From Actinomycetota bacterium (lineage in GTDB: Bacteria; Actinomycetota; Actinomycetes; Actinomycetales; Microbacteriaceae): a stretch of 64,000 nt of DNA. Of this stretch, positions 61,842-64,000 are shown one piece after another. Position 1 is the stretch's first letter, and every line of letters starts with the position of its first letter. The notes under the pieces were generated by a model. It made no database searches. It saw only the letters and a list, made by a program, of their open reading frames with translations, and was not told the origin of the DNA. Both the position numbers and the translations under genes were made by a program. The stretch lies in the NCBI GenBank assembly GCA_020160915.1, contig JAIUPK010000006.1, forward strand, positions 79,869-143,868. Reading direction: 5' to 3'.

Positions 61842-61859
61842 CGTCCGTCAGAGGGTCGT

Positions 61860-62183
61860 TCAGTCGACCTTGGCGGGCTCGGGGGTGTCCTTGGGCGGTG
61901 CCTGGGCGACCACCGCGAGCAGCTGGTTGCGCAGGCTCGCGTTCTCCTCTCGCAGCGCGGAGAGGTTGCCGTTGGTCTGGGTCTTGACCTCCTCCAGGGT
62001 GTTGGCCTGCTTGCCGAGGAGGTAGATCGTGACGGCAGCGGTCGACGCCAGACCGAGCAGCTGGACGACCCAGCCGACGGTCTTGTCGATCTGGGTCGGG
62101 CTGACGATCGTGACGATGATGAGGCCGATGACGGCCACGGCCGCGAGGCCGAAGTACAGGACGATGATGAGGTTCTTGTTCAT
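61860..62183 (-). CDS. Holin-like small membrane protein
   Basis: A 107-residue protein with two membrane spans (about residues 6-27 and 37-57) and a hydrophilic C-terminal tail with a coiled-coil-like NTLEEVKTQTNGNLSALRE. Two-span proteins next to an endolysin are typical holins that release the endolysin through the membrane. ATG 62183 overlaps the endolysin stop (ATGA). Identity is from size, topology and position, not from a family motif. Confidence 0.65.
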   Translation of the reverse strand: MNKNLIIVLYFGLAAVAVIGLIIVTIVSPTQIDKTVGWVVQLLGLASTAAVTIYLLGKQANTLEEVKTQTNGNLSALREENASLRNQLLAVVAQAPPKDTPEPAKVD

Positions 62184-62914
62184 GCGTTCACCAGCTTCAT
62201 CGTGGCGATCCACTCGTCGCGGAGCACCCGGGCCTCGTCCTGAGTCTTGATGTAGTCCTCGCGGTCAAGGGTCGCGTGCGGGGCACCAGCGGGCGCGTAC
62301 AGGCGTGCCCAGGCGAACCCGGTGCTCTGGTTGGTGGTGACCCGGTATCCGCGCTCCTTCTTGGTCGGGCCGGTGATCCAGGGAGCGACGATCATCCACT
62401 CCTCGGCACCCTCCTTCGCCGTCTTCTTGATCACTCTCGGGTTCATGTCGTCCTCCTCGGTTGTTGCGATTGGTGTCGAGCCGCCGCCAGCAGTGCTGGA
62501 GAGGCGGGCGGTGATGTACGGGATCGGGTCGAAGGTCGAGCCGGTGCCGGGGTTGTCGCTGGTGAACGACATCGTGAAATGAAGATGTCGCCCATCGGTC
62601 AGGGTTCCGGTATCGCCGACATCTCCGACCGGGGTGATGCCGATCCACACGCGAGCGCCCACCTCGACGGGCGGGCGCTCCTCCAGGTGCGAGAGACCCC
62701 AGAACACGGCGTCAGGGTCACGTACGACCATGACCCACCCAAGCCCTGACTGGTACTCGACGCGCACGACCACGCCGTCAGAGACGGCGAGCACGGTGCC
62801 GCCGCCGTCGGGGGCGAAGTCTGTGCCGCGGTGACCGTTCGGGTGGTCCTCGTCAACTACCCCGTAGGCGACGGTGATGGTGTCGAGCGGGAACGGAAAT
62901 CGATACTGGGTCAT
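62180..62914 (-). CDS. Endolysin with M23 (LytM-type) peptidase domain
   Basis: A 244-residue lysin. The M23 zinc peptidase is at about 15-130, with HRGTDFAPDGGGTVLAV (His and Asp zinc ligands) and the closing HLHFTMSF. A C-terminal part of about 80 residues follows after a Gly/Ser/Thr linker and may bind the wall. It would cut peptide cross-links in peptidoglycan at lysis. ATG 62914 overlaps the stop of the tail gene (ATGA). Confidence 0.85.
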   Translation of the reverse strand: MTQYRFPFPLDTITVAYGVVDEDHPNGHRGTDFAPDGGGTVLAVSDGVVVRVEYQSGLGWVMVVRDPDAVFWGLSHLEERPPVEVGARVWIGITPVGDVGDTGTLTDGRHLHFTMSFTSDNPGTGSTFDPIPYITARLSSTAGGGSTPIATTEEDDMNPRVIKKTAKEGAEEWMIVAPWITGPTKKERGYRVTTNQSTGFAWARLYAPAGAPHATLDREDYIKTQDEARVLRDEWIATMKLVNA

Positions 62915-63795
62915 GGTCCGACTCGCTTCATCGTGACGACGGCGGCTGACCTGGTGGTGCCGCCCTCGATTGCGCCGGCGGCTGAGGCGTGCTGGACCAT
63001 GATCTCGACGTAGTCGCCGGCGGCGAGGGCGATCGAGAAAATGGACTTCAGCGGTAGTCCGCCGGCGTCGCCAGTGCGCCGGTCGAAAGAGCCGGGGATC
63101 GCGGTGGTGCCGTTGAGGCGGCCTTCGACATTGCCCAGCCCGGACGTGTTGTTGTTGTACAGCGACGCGCACACCTCGTAGAGGCCGGCCTCGACTGCGA
63201 CGAGGCGGGAGGTGTTCGAGCCGTTGTCGTGCATGCCTGCAGGGTCGCTGATCTCAACGTCCCAGGTGAGAGCGACCGCCGAGGTGGTCAGGTTGTAGTT
63301 CGCTGACTTGCGCAGGGAGCAGGCGAGCTCGAATGGCAGGTAGGCGCCAGCGGTACTGGTGAAGCGGTACCTGGTGGTGCCGACGCGGGCTTCGCCTCCA
63401 ACTGCGAAGCTGAGGTCGGTGATCGCGACGACGGTGGCGATGTACGAGTCGAGGTGTGCTTTGGTGTCGGCGATGATCGGCCCGTCAGGCTTCCACTTCA
63501 GCGAGGCTCCCGAGCCGGATACGGCAACCCAGCTGTGGGGGTCGATGCCGGTTGTGCCGGGTGTTGTCAGGTAGGCGGTGTGGCCGACTGCAGCTGTCGA
63601 GACGGCATCGAGGGCGGCTAGAGAGGCTACGGTTCGGCGGAGCTTGTTCTCGGCGTTGGTGATGCGGGTGAGCATCGCGCCGATGGTGGTCGACAGGATC
63701 GCGTTGGCGATGTTCAGCAGACCGTGGAAGGTCGCGTTGGTGTCGGATGATCCGTACTGGTAGACCCCGTTGGAGTCTGTCGATCCTGCGGCCAT
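62911..63795 (-). CDS. Phage tail/minor structural protein
   Basis: A 294-residue protein. The N-terminal STDSNGVYQYGSSDTNATFHG and AMLTRITNAENKL match the layout of short tail or baseplate proteins in actinophages, with a helical segment at about 35-60. The C-terminal about 140 residues, GLYEVCASLYNNN to the end, resemble a C1q/jelly-roll-like beta domain as in receptor-binding proteins. It may bind the cell surface. It is followed directly by the endolysin gene. Confidence 0.7.
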   Translation of the reverse strand: MAAGSTDSNGVYQYGSSDTNATFHGLLNIANAILSTTIGAMLTRITNAENKLRRTVASLAALDAVSTAAVGHTAYLTTPGTTGIDPHSWVAVSGSGASLKWKPDGPIIADTKAHLDSYIATVVAITDLSFAVGGEARVGTTRYRFTSTAGAYLPFELACSLRKSANYNLTTSAVALTWDVEISDPAGMHDNGSNTSRLVAVEAGLYEVCASLYNNNTSGLGNVEGRLNGTTAIPGSFDRRTGDAGGLPLKSIFSIALAAGDYVEIMVQHASAAGAIEGGTTRSAAVVTMKRVGP

Positions 63796-63811
63796 TAGTT
63801 GCTCCTGTTCG

Positions 63812-64000
63812 TCATGCTGCTTGCACCCAAGCGCCGTTGAATTCGGCGAAGACCAGCCCCTGCACCCATGCCCCGTTGTGCTCTACCTGGAGAGTCGATT
63901 GGGCCCAGGCGCCGTTGTGCTCGGTCTTGGGGCCGCGCGGAATGTTGGTGAGCACGAGGCTGCCGGATGATGTTGCGTCGCCGAGCTCGGGGGCAGGGTC
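63812..64000 (-). CDS. Phage tail protein, C-terminal fragment with repeated EHNGAWVQ-type motif
   Basis: The last 62 residues of a gene that starts beyond the right edge. The C-terminus carries three copies of a short motif: EHNGAWAQ, EHNGAWVQ and EFNGAWVQ, spaced 11-15 residues apart, the last one two residues before the stop. Short aromatic repeats of this type may fold as beta-hairpins or bind sugar. Its stop is 16 bases before the next tail gene start. Confidence 0.6.
   Translation of the reverse strand, partial: DPAPELGDATSSGSLVLTNIPRGPKTEHNGAWAQSTLQVEHNGAWVQGLVFAEFNGAWVQAA

Larger units (their letters stand above)
59783..64000. mobile_element. Left end of an integrated prophage
   Basis: The segment begins at a tRNA 3' remnant and contains a tyrosine integrase, a small HTH protein, and the 3' end of a leftward late operon (tail protein, tail protein, endolysin, holin-like, lipoprotein). 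The window ends inside a tail gene, so the main structural genes and the other att site lie to the right. The orientation of the tRNA remnant, with its 3' end pointing left, predicts the full tRNA gene at the far right end. Confidence 0.8.

Overview
The window looks like chromosome from a high-GC actinobacterium, most likely a member of the Microbacteriaceae. Support comes from the codon use, frequent GTG starts, many ATGA/GTGA stop-start overlaps, a MenB (menaquinone) gene, a DUF7882-type small protein, a sortase-E-like LAxTG surface protein, and a leucine/branched-chain keto acid gene cluster whose content matches the mycobacterial Rv2495c-Rv2502c locus. No rRNA or complete tRNA gene was found. 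The assignment to family is inference from gene content, not from a marker gene.

Layout. 1-4000: the 3' end of upp, a receiver-less winged-helix regulator, two small conserved proteins and a GH42 beta-galactosidase with a long inverted repeat upstream. 4017-13200: MarR-photolyase pair, pseudouridine catabolism (PfkB kinase + PsuG), a 3-hydroxyisobutyryl-CoA hydrolase-like protein, a cytochrome b-type membrane protein, MenB, a PIN-like protein and an epimerase divergent from a TetR regulator. Two kinds of dispersed intergenic repeat occur here. 13200-25500: small stress and hypothetical proteins, a diguanylate cyclase next to an EAL phosphodiesterase, MsrA/MsrB, a secreted cell-wall-anchored serine hydrolase, HxlR/VOC and ArsR/SRPBCC pairs.

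25500-42400: the metabolic core. A leftward operon (acyl-CoA carboxylase beta and alpha, MaoC hydratase, CitE-like lyase, with a glycoside hydrolase directly behind) faces a rightward series (TetR; then Lrp-type regulator divergent from E1 alpha, E1 beta, E2, isovaleryl-CoA dehydrogenase, type III CoA transferase, aldehyde dehydrogenase, APC permease). Together they would carry leucine/valine/isoleucine keto acids to acyl-CoAs and on to central metabolism. Paired operator-like palindromes sit in front of the carboxylase operon.

42400-59430: membrane and signalling genes. There are two NarL-type two-component systems, a CPBP protease, an SDR coupled to an ERG4/ERG24-like sterol-reductase-family protein, three coupled small membrane proteins facing a TetR gene that lacks its normal N-terminus, then a rightward series MMPL-kinase-response regulator-DUF2871-UbiB-like kinase-MFS exporter.

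59783-64000: the left end of an integrated prophage, entered through the 3' end of a tRNA gene. It has a chain of four tiny coupled ORFs, a tyrosine integrase, a small HTH protein behind a 17-bp palindrome, and, on the other strand, the end of a late operon: tail proteins, M23-peptidase endolysin, holin-like protein and a small lipoprotein. The prophage runs out of the window.
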